From NCBI RefSeq assembly GCF_000473085.1, contig NZ_AXBA01000001.1, positions 372,001 to 436,000 of the forward strand: 64,000 nucleotides of DNA. The letters are read 5' to 3'. Below are positions 35,171 through 45,845 of the stretch, one piece after another. The DNA comes from Azorhizobium doebereinerae UFLA1-100 (GTDB taxonomy: Bacteria; Pseudomonadota; Alphaproteobacteria; Rhizobiales; Xanthobacteraceae). The position numbers and the translations under genes were made by a program. Each line of letters opens with the position of its first letter. Position 1 is the first letter of the stretch. Under the pieces are notes generated by a model. It saw only the letters and a list, made by a program, of their open reading frames with translations. It was not told the DNA's origin and ran no database searches.

Positions 35171-35200
35171 CGATGCCGATGCCGATGCCGATGCCGATGC
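35171..35200 (+). repeat. Hexanucleotide microsatellite (CGATGC)x5
   Basis: Five perfect tandem copies of CGATGC just upstream of the ribosome site of the minus-strand gene that starts at 35155. Slippage here would change promoter-to-start spacing without changing any reading frame of that gene. Confidence 0.9.
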
Positions 35201-35436
35201 GGGAATATCATGAAGGGATAGCCGACTTTACAAGCATGCTCCGAAGGCCGCATCGATCGGCCTCATCCTCGCGCCTGTCCGGAACCGCTAAAAAGACACC
35301 CCGCCGCAGTGCAGCGTGGGAAATGCATGTTATAGGGTGGAAGCGATCTTACCACAGCGTGCACTCGTGATTGAGTGCGCGCGCTTCCGTGCCCCGGCTG
35401 CCCGCCGGCGCCTGTCCCGATGTCGAGCCAGTCCCC

Positions 35437-36210
35437 ATGAGCAATCTGAACGAAGAGACGGTCACAAGCGTCCATCACTGGACCGAGAACCTCTTCACCT
35501 TCACCACCACCCGCGATCCCGGCTTCCGCTTCCTCAACGGCCAGTTCGTGATGATCGGCCTGATGGTGGACGGCAAGCCGCTGCTGCGCGCCTATTCGCT
35601 GGCCAGCGCCAATTACGAGGAGGACCTCCAGTTCTTCTCCATCAAGGTACAGAACGGCCCGCTGACCTCGCGCCTCCAGCACCTGAAGGCGGGCGACAAG
35701 ATCCTGGTGGGCCGCAAGGCCACCGGCACGCTGATCCAGGACAATCTCACCCCCGGCAAGCGGCTCTATCTGCTCTCCACCGGCACCGGCCTCGCGCCCT
35801 TCCTCTCCGTGGTGAAGGACCCGGACGCCTATGAAAGGTTCGAGCAGATCATCCTGATCCACGGCTGCCGCACCGTGGCGGAACTGGCCTATGACGACTT
35901 CCTCACCAAGGAATTGCCGGAGAACGAGTTCATCGGCGAGGAGGTGAAGCGGAAGCTGCTCTACTATCCGACGGTGACCCGCGAGCCGTTCCGCAACCAG
36001 GGCCGCATCACCCAGCTGATCGAGAACGGCAAGCTGTTCACCGACCTCGGTGTGCCGCCCCTGAACCCGGCCGAGGACCGCCTGATGCTGTGCGGCAGCC
36101 CGGCGATGCTCAAAGACCTGGTGGAGGCGCTGGAGGCGCGCGGCTTCAACGAGGGCAGCCAGGCCACCCCGGCGGAGTATGTGATCGAGAAGGCCTTCGT
36201 GGAGAGGTGA
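35437..36210 (+). CDS. fpr: Ferredoxin-NADP reductase (housekeeping-type copy)
   Basis: A 257-residue reductase with the same length, start and blocks as the nicotinate-cluster enzyme at 19936: VHHWTENLFTFTTTRDPGFRF, FAD site RAYSLASANYEE, NADP site STGTGLAPFLSVVKD, HGCRTVAELAYDD and ending YVIEKAFVER. It probably reduces ferredoxin or flavodoxin for general metabolism and oxidative-stress defence. It stands alone, between accessory genes. Confidence 0.93.
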   Translation: MSNLNEETVTSVHHWTENLFTFTTTRDPGFRFLNGQFVMIGLMVDGKPLLRAYSLASANYEEDLQFFSIKVQNGPLTSRLQHLKAGDKILVGRKATGTLIQDNLTPGKRLYLLSTGTGLAPFLSVVKDPDAYERFEQIILIHGCRTVAELAYDDFLTKELPENEFIGEEVKRKLLYYPTVTREPFRNQGRITQLIENGKLFTDLGVPPLNPAEDRLMLCGSPAMLKDLVEALEARGFNEGSQATPAEYVIEKAFVER

Positions 36211-36276
36211 CGGGCGGGGGGTGGGCCTGTCGGCGCCTCGCCCTGCCTGTCCCGGCATCGGGGCGCATCTTGGATC

Positions 36277-36295
36277 ATACGGCAATTTGCCGTAT
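36277..36295. promoter_or_regulatory. Perfect inverted repeat, likely TacAT operator
   Basis: ATACGGCAA (36277-36285), one central T, then TTGCCGTAT (36287-36295). It lies 22 bases before the antitoxin start and overlaps an A+T-rich -10-like TATATG. DUF1778 antitoxins repress their own promoters through such palindromes. Confidence 0.75.
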
Positions 36296-36317
36296 ATGAG
36301 TGGCAAAGGACACCGCC

Positions 36318-36632
36318 ATGCCCAAGGCCCTGCACGAGCCCGTTTCCACCCCCCCGGTTGAAGCCGAGACCGCCCGGCTGGAAGCGCGCATTCCGGTCCA
36401 GATCTATGACCAGATGCAGCGCGCCGCGCGGCTGCGCGGCATGACCCTGACCGGCTATCTCATCGCCACCGCCGGCGAGGACGCCCGGCGCGTCGTCGAG
36501 GAGGCCGAGATCATGCGCCTCGCCCGCGAGGACCAGATCCGCTTCGCCGAGGCGCTGATCGCCCCGCCCCGGCCGAACGCGCGCCTCGCCCGCGCGGCCA
36601 AGCGCCATGCCGAGCTGATCGCGCCCCGGTGA
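36318..36632 (+). CDS. DUF1778 antitoxin (TacA family)
   Basis: A 104-residue ribbon-helix-helix-type antitoxin: RLEARIPVQIYDQMQRAARLRGMTLTGYLIATA is the DNA-binding and dimer part, and the C-terminal helices (VVEEAEIMRLAREDQIRFAEALI, RLARAAKRHAELI) are the toxin-wrapping arm. It precedes the GNAT toxin by 24 bp. It should bind the palindrome at 36277 and repress the pair. Confidence 0.88.
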   Translation: MPKALHEPVSTPPVEAETARLEARIPVQIYDQMQRAARLRGMTLTGYLIATAGEDARRVVEEAEIMRLAREDQIRFAEALIAPPRPNARLARAAKRHAELIAPR

Positions 36633-36656
36633 GCGCCCGTCCATGAGCCCCCGCCG

Positions 36657-37163
36657 GTGAGCGCCCGTTTCGCCATCGAGCCGCTGGCGACGGCGCACCG
36701 GCGCTCCGGCTTCACCTGCGGCAACGCGCGGATCGACCTCTATTTCCGCGAAACCGTCTCGCAGGATGTGAAGCGCCACTACGCCACCTGTTTCGTCGCC
36801 CGGGAGCTGGCGAGCGATCGCGTGGCCGGCTTCTATACCTTGTCATCCAGCACCGCGCCGCTGACCGAGGTGCCCGAGCCCCTGGCGCGAAAGCTGCCCC
36901 GCTATCCCAGCGTCCCGGCGGTGCTCATCGGCTGGCTGGGGCGGCACAGCGACTATGCCGGACAAGGGCTTGGCGCGGCCTTGCTATTCGACGCGATCCG
37001 GACGGTGGCGACCGCGCCCATCGGCGCCCACGCCATCTTCGCCGACGCCATCGACGACGAAGCGGCGGCCTTCTATGCCGCCTTCGGCTTCACCCCTTTG
37101 CTGCGGCGACCGCGCACCCTCTATCTGCCGGTGGCGACGGCGCTGGGGCTGGTGTCGTTGTGA
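36657..37163 (+). CDS. GNAT toxin of TacAT-type toxin-antitoxin pair
   Basis: A 168-residue GNAT acetyltransferase of the TacT/AtaT2-like toxin group: FTCGNARIDLYFRETVSQDVKRHYATCFVAREL at the start, LIGWLGRHSDYAGQGLGAALLFDAI as the acetyl-CoA loop, and AAFYAAFGFTPLL with the catalytic-type Tyr. Known members acetylate aminoacyl-tRNA and stop translation. GTG start. It is the only toxin-antitoxin pair here that I can name with confidence. Confidence 0.88.
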   Translation: MSARFAIEPLATAHRRSGFTCGNARIDLYFRETVSQDVKRHYATCFVARELASDRVAGFYTLSSSTAPLTEVPEPLARKLPRYPSVPAVLIGWLGRHSDYAGQGLGAALLFDAIRTVATAPIGAHAIFADAIDDEAAAFYAAFGFTPLLRRPRTLYLPVATALGLVSL

Positions 37164-37246
37164 GGGGATGTCTTCGATCCCCGTCTTTTTCGCTTCCTTC
37201 GTCACCAGTCGCTAAGTGCTGATCGTCTTTTCATGTTCCGCGAACC

Positions 37247-37957
37247 TTACTGGAACTTGCGCTTTTTGAATGCTGCCACATCCTGCGCCGTCAGCTTGAA
37301 CCATTCGCCGTTGGCCCGACGATCCGCGAAGCGCCGATGCCAGTAAGCTTCGATGCCGGGCGGATCGTCGGTTCGGATCGTGTGGAATAGTTCGGCCTTG
37401 TCGGGCAAAGCGATTGTGATTTGCTTAAAACGCCGTTCGGCATCGTCGCTGCGGCCGATTTTATAGAATTCGCCAGATTTAATGAGATACACGAATCCTT
37501 CGATGGACTGCAATAAAGATTGCCGCTGAAATGCGTCGTTGCTTTGTTCAGGCAACATAGCTGCAACATCGGATAAAGCCGCATCGGTCGCTACATGCTT
37601 GGCAAGTGCAGCGACCATATCGGATCGACGCCCGAAATTGCTCTTAATGACATTTGGATGAGGGATCGAAGGATTTGTTCGCCGCAGCATCTCGAGTTCT
37701 GCGTTTGTTGGCAAACGTCCGTAATAGCGGCAAGCCGCAACTACCCCGGAAAGGACCACATTTGCATCCGATTTACTGGTCCAATTGTTCGGCTGGAAGC
37801 CCGCTTCGCTTAACGCATCACCCCATCGCGCCCAAAACCGACCGCGCCACTGATGTTCAGCAATGCCAGTTTCTTTAGCGAACAGCTTCTGCCCCGGAGC
37901 CTGCCCCCCATTTGCCGAAGCTAACCGTCGTATCTCTTGAAGAATGAAATCCCGCAT
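37247..37957 (-). CDS. GIY-YIG (T5orf172/MUG113-type) protein with homing-endonuclease-associated repeats
   Basis: A 236-residue protein. The C-terminal part, GFVYLIKSGEFYKIGRSDDAERRFKQI, then IEAYWHRRFADRRANGEWFKL, is a GIY-YIG-like T5orf172/MUG113 domain with Tyr, Arg and Glu in the expected places. The N-terminal half holds two HEAR-like units (FWARWGDALSEAGFQPNNW and a related one ending VAALAKH). G+C is visibly lower (near half) than in the flanks, which suggests transfer. It could be a nuclease of a phage- or plasmid-derived fragment; no partner gene is seen. Confidence 0.8.
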   Translation of the reverse strand: MRDFILQEIRRLASANGGQAPGQKLFAKETGIAEHQWRGRFWARWGDALSEAGFQPNNWTSKSDANVVLSGVVAACRYYGRLPTNAELEMLRRTNPSIPHPNVIKSNFGRRSDMVAALAKHVATDAALSDVAAMLPEQSNDAFQRQSLLQSIEGFVYLIKSGEFYKIGRSDDAERRFKQITIALPDKAELFHTIRTDDPPGIEAYWHRRFADRRANGEWFKLTAQDVAAFKKRKFQ

Positions 37958-38269
37958 TCGGATAACCTAAACAGCCTTCCTATCGGACGGAACAGCAATT
38001 TCCGCGGCTCCTTCCCCCAGCCTTAACCCACCTAGAGCGCCCCCCACCTTCCCCTGTGTTCGCCTCTCTCCTGCCAAGTGTTTTTATTTATAATAGTTCC
38101 ATTCAGAGCGCCGCATATTGAGCTGCCCCAGATGCATTGCTATGCATCCTCAGGTTCTCTTGAGCATATCCGCGCGAAAAAGCCCGGTGCGCCGCTTTTT
38201 CTCGGCGGCAATGCGCAGGGTTTTCGCCGCGCGTGGGTTCAAGTCACGCAGGTCGGGGGCGTGGCGTCG
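37958..38269 (+). promoter_or_regulatory. A+T-rich leader region with a TATAAT -10 box
   Basis: No gene is apparent in this 312-bp stretch. A perfect TATAAT lies at 38089-38094 in a T-rich patch; no good -35 box is seen 17 bases upstream (CTCTCC). It probably drives the PepSY reductase from about 38100, giving a leader of roughly 170 bases. The T-rich patch could be an iron-regulator site, which I cannot confirm. Confidence 0.45.
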
Positions 38270-40924
38270 ATGATCAAGGCTGTTCTGTTTCAGATTCACT
38301 GGTTCCTCGGCATCACCGCCGGGATCGTGCTCGCCGTGGTCGGCGTCACCGGCGGCATGCTGTCGTTCGAGGACGAGATCCTGCGGGCGCTCAACCCGGG
38401 CATCATCACCGTCACCCCGCAGGGCACGCCGCTGGCGCCCGACGCGCTGCTGGCCCGCGTGCGCGCCGCCGCGCCCGACCGCGCCGTGAGCATGCTCACC
38501 GTGCGCGCTGATCCGGACGCCTCCGCCCGCGTGATGTTCGCTCCCGCGCCCGGCGTCCAGGGGCGCGGCGAGATGCGCTATGTGAACCCCTATGACGGCG
38601 CGCTGCTGCCCCAGCCGGTCGGCGTCGATACCCTGCGCACCATCATGTTCATCCATCGCTGGCTGGCGGCGGGCGACGTGGGCAAGCAGATCGTCGGCGC
38701 CGCCACCGCCATGCTGGTGTTCTTCGCCCTCTCCGGGCTCTATCTGCGCTGGCCGCGCAACGCGCTGTCGCTGAAGCGCTGGTTCGCCCTCGACCTCAGC
38801 CGGCGCGGCCGCTCGCTGTTCTGGGAGCTGCATTCGGTCATCGGCACCTGGGTGCTGCCCTTCTACCTGCTGGCGGCGCTGACCGGCCTCACCTGGTCCT
38901 ACGACTGGTACCGCATGGCCTTCTACGACCTGATGGGCGCGCCTCGCCCGGCCCAGCGCGGCGGCCCGCCCGGCGCCCCGCCGCCCCAGCCGGGCGCGCA
39001 GGCCCAGGGCGCGCAAGGACAGGGCGGGCAAGCACAGGGCGGGCAAGGACAGGCGGCACGGCCGCAAGGGCAACCCGGCGCGCAAGGCGAGCGCGGCGGC
39101 GCGCGGCCCCAGGGCAACCGGGCGGCGGGGCCGGACCTTTCCGTCCTCTGGCCGGTCTTCCTGAAGGAGAGCGGCGGCTACAGCCAGGCCACGCTGCGGC
39201 TGCCGCAGGGCGCGGGGCCGCTGACCATCCAATACCTGCCGCCCGATCCGGCCCATGAGCGGGCCAGCAACACCCTGGTGCTCGATCCCGCCGGCCAGGT
39301 GCGCGAGCACAGGCGCTATGCCGACCTGCCGCTCGGCCAGAAGCTGGTGGCCAGCATCTTCCCGCTGCATGCGGGCTCCTATTTCGGCATCGCCGGCACC
39401 GTCCTGATGATGATCGCCAGCCTGCTGATGCCGCTGTTCGCGGTCACCGGCTGGCTGCTCTATCTCGACCGGCGGCGGAAGAAGCGCGAGATCGCCCGGC
39501 AGGCGCAGGCCACGGTGGCCGAGGCCGCGCCCGCCGCCGACGCGGCGCCGGTGCTGGTCGCCTTCGCCAGCCAGAGCGGCACGGCCGAGCGCCTCGCCTG
39601 GCAGAGCGCCGGGGCGCTGAAGGCCGCCGGCCTGCCGGTGGAGGTGACCGCGCTCGGCGCGCTGGCGCCGGAGGCGCTGGCCGGGGCGAAGCGGGCGCTG
39701 TTCGTGGTCTCCACCTTCGGCGAGGGCGAGCCGCCGGACGCCGCCCGCGCCTTCGCCCGCACCGTGATGGGCCGCAGCACCGCCCTCGCCCAGCTCGACT
39801 ATGGCGTGCTGGCCCTGGGCGAGCGTTCGTTCGGCCGGTTCTGCGGCTTCGGCCGCGACCTCGACGCCTGGCTGCGCACCCAGGGCGCCACGCCGCTGTT
39901 CGACCGGGTGGAGATGGACGGCGAAGACCCCGGCGCGCTGCGCCACTGGCAGGCCCAGCTCGGCGCCCTCTCCGGCGCCGGCACCCTGCCCGACTGGGTG
40001 CCGGCGGCCTATGGCGCCTGGCGCCTCGCCGGGCGGCGGGAGCTCAATCCCGGCAGCGCCGGCCTGCCCACGTTCCACGTGCTGCTGGAGCCGGTGGAGG
40101 CTGCCGACCTGACCTGGACGGCGGGCGACATCGCCGAGATCGGCCCGCGCAACGACCCGCGCCGGGTGGACGCCATCCTCGCCGCCGCCGGCCGCGACGG
40201 CGCGGAGACGGTCACCGCCGGGGGCGAGAGCCGTGCGCTGCGGAGCGTTCTGGAGGAGCGCCTGCTGCCGGAGGACGCCAGCGTCGCCGGCTGGAGCGCG
40301 CAGAAGCTGGCGGACACGCTGCCGCCGCTGCCGCACCGGGAATATTCCATCGCCTCCATTCCCCAGGACGGGCGGCTGGAACTCCTCGTGCGCCAGGCCC
40401 GCACGCCGGACGGCCTCGGCCTCGGCTCCGGCTGGCTCACCGCCTTCGCCGCCGAGGGCGCGCCGATCGCCCTGCGCATCCGCCGCAACACCGGCTTCCA
40501 CCCGCCGGCGGACGGCCGGCCGATGATTCTCATCGGCAACGGCACCGGCCTTGCCGGCCTGCGCGCGCACCTCAAGGCCCGCATCCAAGCGGGGCACGAC
40601 CGCAACTGGCTGGTGTTCGGCGAGCGCAATGCGGACAGGGATTTCTACTTCCGCGACGAGATCGCCGGCTGGACCGCCGCCGGGGCGCTGGAGCGGCTCG
40701 ACCTCGCCTTCTCGCGCGATCCGGACCGGCGCTACGTGCAGGACGCGCTGCGCGCCGCCGCCGACATCCTGCGGGCCTGGGTGGCGGACGGCGCGGCGAT
40801 CTATGTCTGCGGCAGCCTGAAGGGCATGGCGCCCGGCGTGCATCAGGTGCTCGGCGAAGTGCTGGGCGCGGACAAGCTGGAAGCGCTGGCCGAGCAGGGC
40901 CGCTACAAGCGGGACGTCTATTGA
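38270..40924 (+). CDS. PepSY membrane reductase with flavodoxin and FNR domains
   Basis: An 884-residue membrane flavoprotein. Helices 7-30, 134-155, 190-210 and 376-400 form a PepSY-TM block with His in FIHRWLAAGD and LHSVIGTWVLPFY as probable haem ligands. A Gln/Gly/Pro-rich segment (about 229-287) interrupts it. A flavodoxin domain follows from about 427 (VAFASQSGTAERLAWQ), then a ferredoxin-reductase-like NADPH domain (HREYSIASIP, LIGNGTGLAGLRAHL). Related fusions reduce ferric siderophores or quinones. I chose the ATG at 38270; the longer frame is not conserved-looking. Confidence 0.88.
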   Translation: MIKAVLFQIHWFLGITAGIVLAVVGVTGGMLSFEDEILRALNPGIITVTPQGTPLAPDALLARVRAAAPDRAVSMLTVRADPDASARVMFAPAPGVQGRGEMRYVNPYDGALLPQPVGVDTLRTIMFIHRWLAAGDVGKQIVGAATAMLVFFALSGLYLRWPRNALSLKRWFALDLSRRGRSLFWELHSVIGTWVLPFYLLAALTGLTWSYDWYRMAFYDLMGAPRPAQRGGPPGAPPPQPGAQAQGAQGQGGQAQGGQGQAARPQGQPGAQGERGGARPQGNRAAGPDLSVLWPVFLKESGGYSQATLRLPQGAGPLTIQYLPPDPAHERASNTLVLDPAGQVREHRRYADLPLGQKLVASIFPLHAGSYFGIAGTVLMMIASLLMPLFAVTGWLLYLDRRRKKREIARQAQATVAEAAPAADAAPVLVAFASQSGTAERLAWQSAGALKAAGLPVEVTALGALAPEALAGAKRALFVVSTFGEGEPPDAARAFARTVMGRSTALAQLDYGVLALGERSFGRFCGFGRDLDAWLRTQGATPLFDRVEMDGEDPGALRHWQAQLGALSGAGTLPDWVPAAYGAWRLAGRRELNPGSAGLPTFHVLLEPVEAADLTWTAGDIAEIGPRNDPRRVDAILAAAGRDGAETVTAGGESRALRSVLEERLLPEDASVAGWSAQKLADTLPPLPHREYSIASIPQDGRLELLVRQARTPDGLGLGSGWLTAFAAEGAPIALRIRRNTGFHPPADGRPMILIGNGTGLAGLRAHLKARIQAGHDRNWLVFGERNADRDFYFRDEIAGWTAAGALERLDLAFSRDPDRRYVQDALRAAADILRAWVADGAAIYVCGSLKGMAPGVHQVLGEVLGADKLEALAEQGRYKRDVY

Positions 40925-40970
40925 GGCGAAGCCCCGCGCCCCTGCGGCGCGGGTGAAATGGCGACGCGCC

Positions 40971-41594
40971 TCAGTCCAGCACGGCGGCCTTCAGCAGGCA
41001 CACCATGAGGGCATGGGCGGGCGCGGCGGTGGCGTTGCGGATGATGTGCTGGCGGTCGCAGCGGTAGCGCAGCGTCTCACCCGCCTTGGCGGTCTCGGTC
41101 ACGCCGCCCACCTCCACCTGCAGCTCGCCCTCCAGCACGGTCAGGCATTCCACCGAGCCGCGCTGGTGGCCCTCGGAATCCAGCACCCCGCCGGGCGCGG
41201 CGTGGAAGTCGTAATATTGCAGCCACTCCACCGTCTTGATCCAGCCGATGATGGCCAGACGGCACAGCCCGTCCTCGGACTGGAGCATGGGCGTGTCGGC
41301 CCGCGTCAGCTTCTCCACGAACGGGGCTTCGTCGGAATTGGCCAGCACCCGCTCCACCGTGATGTCCAGCGCCTGCGACAGGCGCCAGACGGTGGCCAGC
41401 GTCGGGTTGGTCTCGTTGCGCTCGATCTGGCTGATGATCGACTTGGCGACGCCGGACTGCTCGGCAAGGTCCGACAGCGAGAGATTGTAGGCCTTGCGCA
41501 GCCGTTGGATGGTCTTGCCCAGCTGGCCGGTGATCGCGTGGGCGCCCGGTTCCAATCCGCTGCCGCGCTCGGCTGGCTTCTCGCGCTGAACCAT
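40971..41594 (-). CDS. XRE-family regulator with cupin domain (second in window)
   Basis: A 207-residue regulator: HTH at about 26-80 (LGKTIQRLRKAYNLSLSDLAEQSGVAKSIISQIERNETNPTLATVWRLSQAL) and a C-terminal cupin (GSVECLTVLEGELQVEVGG, AGETLRYRCDRQHIIRNATAAPAHALMV). GGGAGAG precedes the start. It is convergent with the PepSY gene and stands 91 bp from the thiD stop. Its target is not obvious. Confidence 0.88.
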   Translation of the reverse strand: MVQREKPAERGSGLEPGAHAITGQLGKTIQRLRKAYNLSLSDLAEQSGVAKSIISQIERNETNPTLATVWRLSQALDITVERVLANSDEAPFVEKLTRADTPMLQSEDGLCRLAIIGWIKTVEWLQYYDFHAAPGGVLDSEGHQRGSVECLTVLEGELQVEVGGVTETAKAGETLRYRCDRQHIIRNATAAPAHALMVCLLKAAVLD

Positions 41595-41685
41595 TGCTCT
41601 CCCTTTTACCGAACACACGTTCGCTTCCCCGGACGATAGCGGGAAAGCCGAGCGCCGGGCAAGAAAAACCAGCGGTGCCGGGGCG

Positions 41686-42552
41686 TCAGGAGGACGGCCA
41701 GAGCGCGTAAAAATGGTGCACCGGCCCGTGCCCACGCCCCACATGCAGGCGATCGGCCGCGGCGATGGCGCCGGTAATGTAGGCCTTGGCCGCCGCGACC
41801 GCCGTGGCGAGATCCTCACCCTTGGCGAGGCCGGAGGCGATGGCCGAGGACAAGGTGCAGCCGGTGCCGTGGGTGTTGCGCGTGACATGGCGCGGCGCCG
41901 GCAGCCGCACCACGCCGGCGGGCGTCACGAGCAGGTCGACGCTTTCCGCCCCGGTGCCGTGGCCGCCCTTCATCAGCACCGCCTTCGCCCCCAGCGCCAG
42001 CAGCCGCTCGCCCTGCGCCCGCGTCTCGTTTTCGCCTTCGGCCACCGGCGCGTCGAGCAAAGCGGCGGCCTCCGGCAGGTTCGGGGTCACGAGGTCGGCC
42101 AGCGGCAGGAGCCGGCTCTTGAGCGTGTCGATGGCCGCGTCCTCCAGCAGGCGCGCGCCGGAGGCGGCCACCATCACCGGGTCCAGCACCACGTGCCGGG
42201 CGCCGAGGCGCGCCAGCCCCTCGGCCACGGTGGCGATGGTGGCGGGGCGCGACAGCATGCCGATCTTCACCGCCCGCACGTCGAGGTCGCTGAACACCGC
42301 CTCCATCTGCTGGGCGATGAAGTCCGGCGGCGCGTCGTGAATGGCGGTGACGCCCAGCGTGTTCTGCGCGGTCAGCGCGGTGATGACGCTCGCCCCGTAG
42401 ACGCCCAGGGCGGAGAAGGTCTTCAGGTCCGCCTGGATGCCGGCGCCGCCGCTGGAATCCGAGCCGGCGATGGTCACGGCGATGGGCGTGTTGCCGGCGG
42501 AGGGGATGCCGGCGGAGGGGATGCCGGTGGGGGTGGAAATGCTGTCAGCCAC
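41686..42552 (-). CDS. thiD: Hydroxymethylpyrimidine/phosphomethylpyrimidine kinase
   Basis: A 288-residue ThiD ribokinase-fold enzyme: [40 protein letters not shown] is diagnostic; [18 protein letters not shown] and the catalytic [21 protein letters not shown] follow. It makes hydroxymethylpyrimidine diphosphate for thiamine. I use the GTG at 42552 (GAGG upstream). The N terminus holds an IPSAG tandem repeat coded by two identical 15-nt units at 42494-42523 on the plus strand. A TPP riboswitch lies 55 bases upstream. Confidence 0.92.
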   Translation of the reverse strand: MADSISTPTGIPSAGIPSAGNTPIAVTIAGSDSSGGAGIQADLKTFSALGVYGASVITALTAQNTLGVTAIHDAPPDFIAQQMEAVFSDLDVRAVKIGMLSRPATIATVAEGLARLGARHVVLDPVMVAASGARLLEDAAIDTLKSRLLPLADLVTPNLPEAAALLDAPVAEGENETRAQGERLLALGAKAVLMKGGHGTGAESVDLLVTPAGVVRLPAPRHVTRNTHGTGCTLSSAIASGLAKGEDLATAVAAAKAYITGAIAAADRLHVGRGHGPVHHFYALWPSS

Positions 42553-42607
42553 GCTGCGCCTCAGAGCATCGGAAGGCGAAAAGGGGCGCCCCTGCGCCGC
42601 GTCTCGG

Positions 42608-42695
42608 TTCCCTCCGCCGGCATGATCCGGATCAGGTTCGCGGGTTGGCCTTAAGCCTCTCAGCCATCCATGACGGACGGCACCCCGACGAGAGA
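42608..42695 (-). ncRNA. TPP riboswitch (THI element)
   Basis: Read on the minus strand, conserved THI-box segments appear in order: CTCGTCGGGGTGCC, GGCTGAGAGG, then GAACCTGATCCGGATCATGCCGGCGGAGGGAA as the closing arm. It precedes thiD with a 55-base spacer and should switch it off when thiamine diphosphate is abundant, probably by masking initiation, as I see no T-rich terminator. Confidence 0.93.
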
Positions 42696-42863
42696 CCCTG
42701 AGATGTAGCCGCCGCACCCTCGCGCTTCAAGGCCGGCGCGCCGCAGCGCCGCGCCCGCTTGTCACGGCCGGCGGATTTGTCCACCTTGTCGCGCGCCGCC
42801 GTCCACGCCGCCCGGATCCTCGTCCGCGCGCCGCAAGGCCGGGTGCATCCATGGAGCGTTCCG

Positions 42864-43100
42864 GTGATTCCCTTCTTCGTCCAGATCAAGTGCCAGCTCG
42901 GCAAATCCTACGATGTCGCCAACGCCTTGGCGGATGCGGAGATCGCCTCGGAAATCTATTCCACCGCCGGCGACTTCGACCTCCTGGTGAAGTTCTACGT
43001 GCCCGAGGCCACCGACATCGGCCATTTCGTCAACGAGAAGGTGCAGAAGCTGCCCGGCATCCAGGACACGCGCACCCTCATCACCTTCAAGGCCTTCTGA
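42864..43100 (+). CDS. Stand-alone Lrp/AsnC ligand-binding (RAM) domain protein
   Basis: A 78-residue protein consisting only of the RAM domain: PFFVQIKCQLGKSYDVANALADAEIASEIYSTAGDFDLLVKFYV, ending DTRTLITFKAF. The helix-turn-helix of full Lrp proteins is missing. GTG start with GGAG upstream. Such proteins may sense amino acids or assemble with full Lrp proteins. Its last codons form the first degenerate unit of a downstream 17-bp repeat. Confidence 0.88.
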   Translation: MIPFFVQIKCQLGKSYDVANALADAEIASEIYSTAGDFDLLVKFYVPEATDIGHFVNEKVQKLPGIQDTRTLITFKAF

Positions 43101-43165
43101 TCCGCAAGGCCCTCTGATCCGCAAGAGCGTCCGACCCGCAAGGCCGTGTGACCTGCAAGGCCGTC
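43081..43165 (+). repeat. 17-bp minisatellite running out of the RAM gene
   Basis: Five adjacent 17-base units: a degenerate one inside the last codons (43081-43097), then 43098-43114, 43115-43131, 43132-43148 and 43149-43165. The core shared by most is CCGCAAGGCCGTC. The unit length is not a multiple of three, and four units lie after the stop, so the array is noncoding. Confidence 0.8.
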
Positions 43166-43270
43166 TGCCCCAGGTCACTTCGCCCCCTCGACCCGGGCCG
43201 CGTCGTGCGCGATCAAGACGGCGGTGGGGCGGGCCGCATGGCTGCCGCCCGCCCCGAGAGGCTCCAGCCG

Positions 43271-45817
<2,547 letters not shown>

Positions 45818-45845
45818 GCGCCGGCGGGCCGGCGGCGGCGCTCGG

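Noticed and set aside
35171-35200. A CRISPR-like repeat
   Set aside because: Six-base tandem units without spacers are a simple microsatellite.
34416-38269. A complete integrative element or genomic island
   Set aside because: No integrase, tRNA, attachment repeats or transposase are seen, and a core-type fpr gene sits inside; called an accessory patch only.
38150-40843. An 897-codon antisense open frame
   Set aside because: It lies opposite the PepSY-flavodoxin-FNR gene, is of odd Arg/Gly/His composition and has no ribosome site or motifs.
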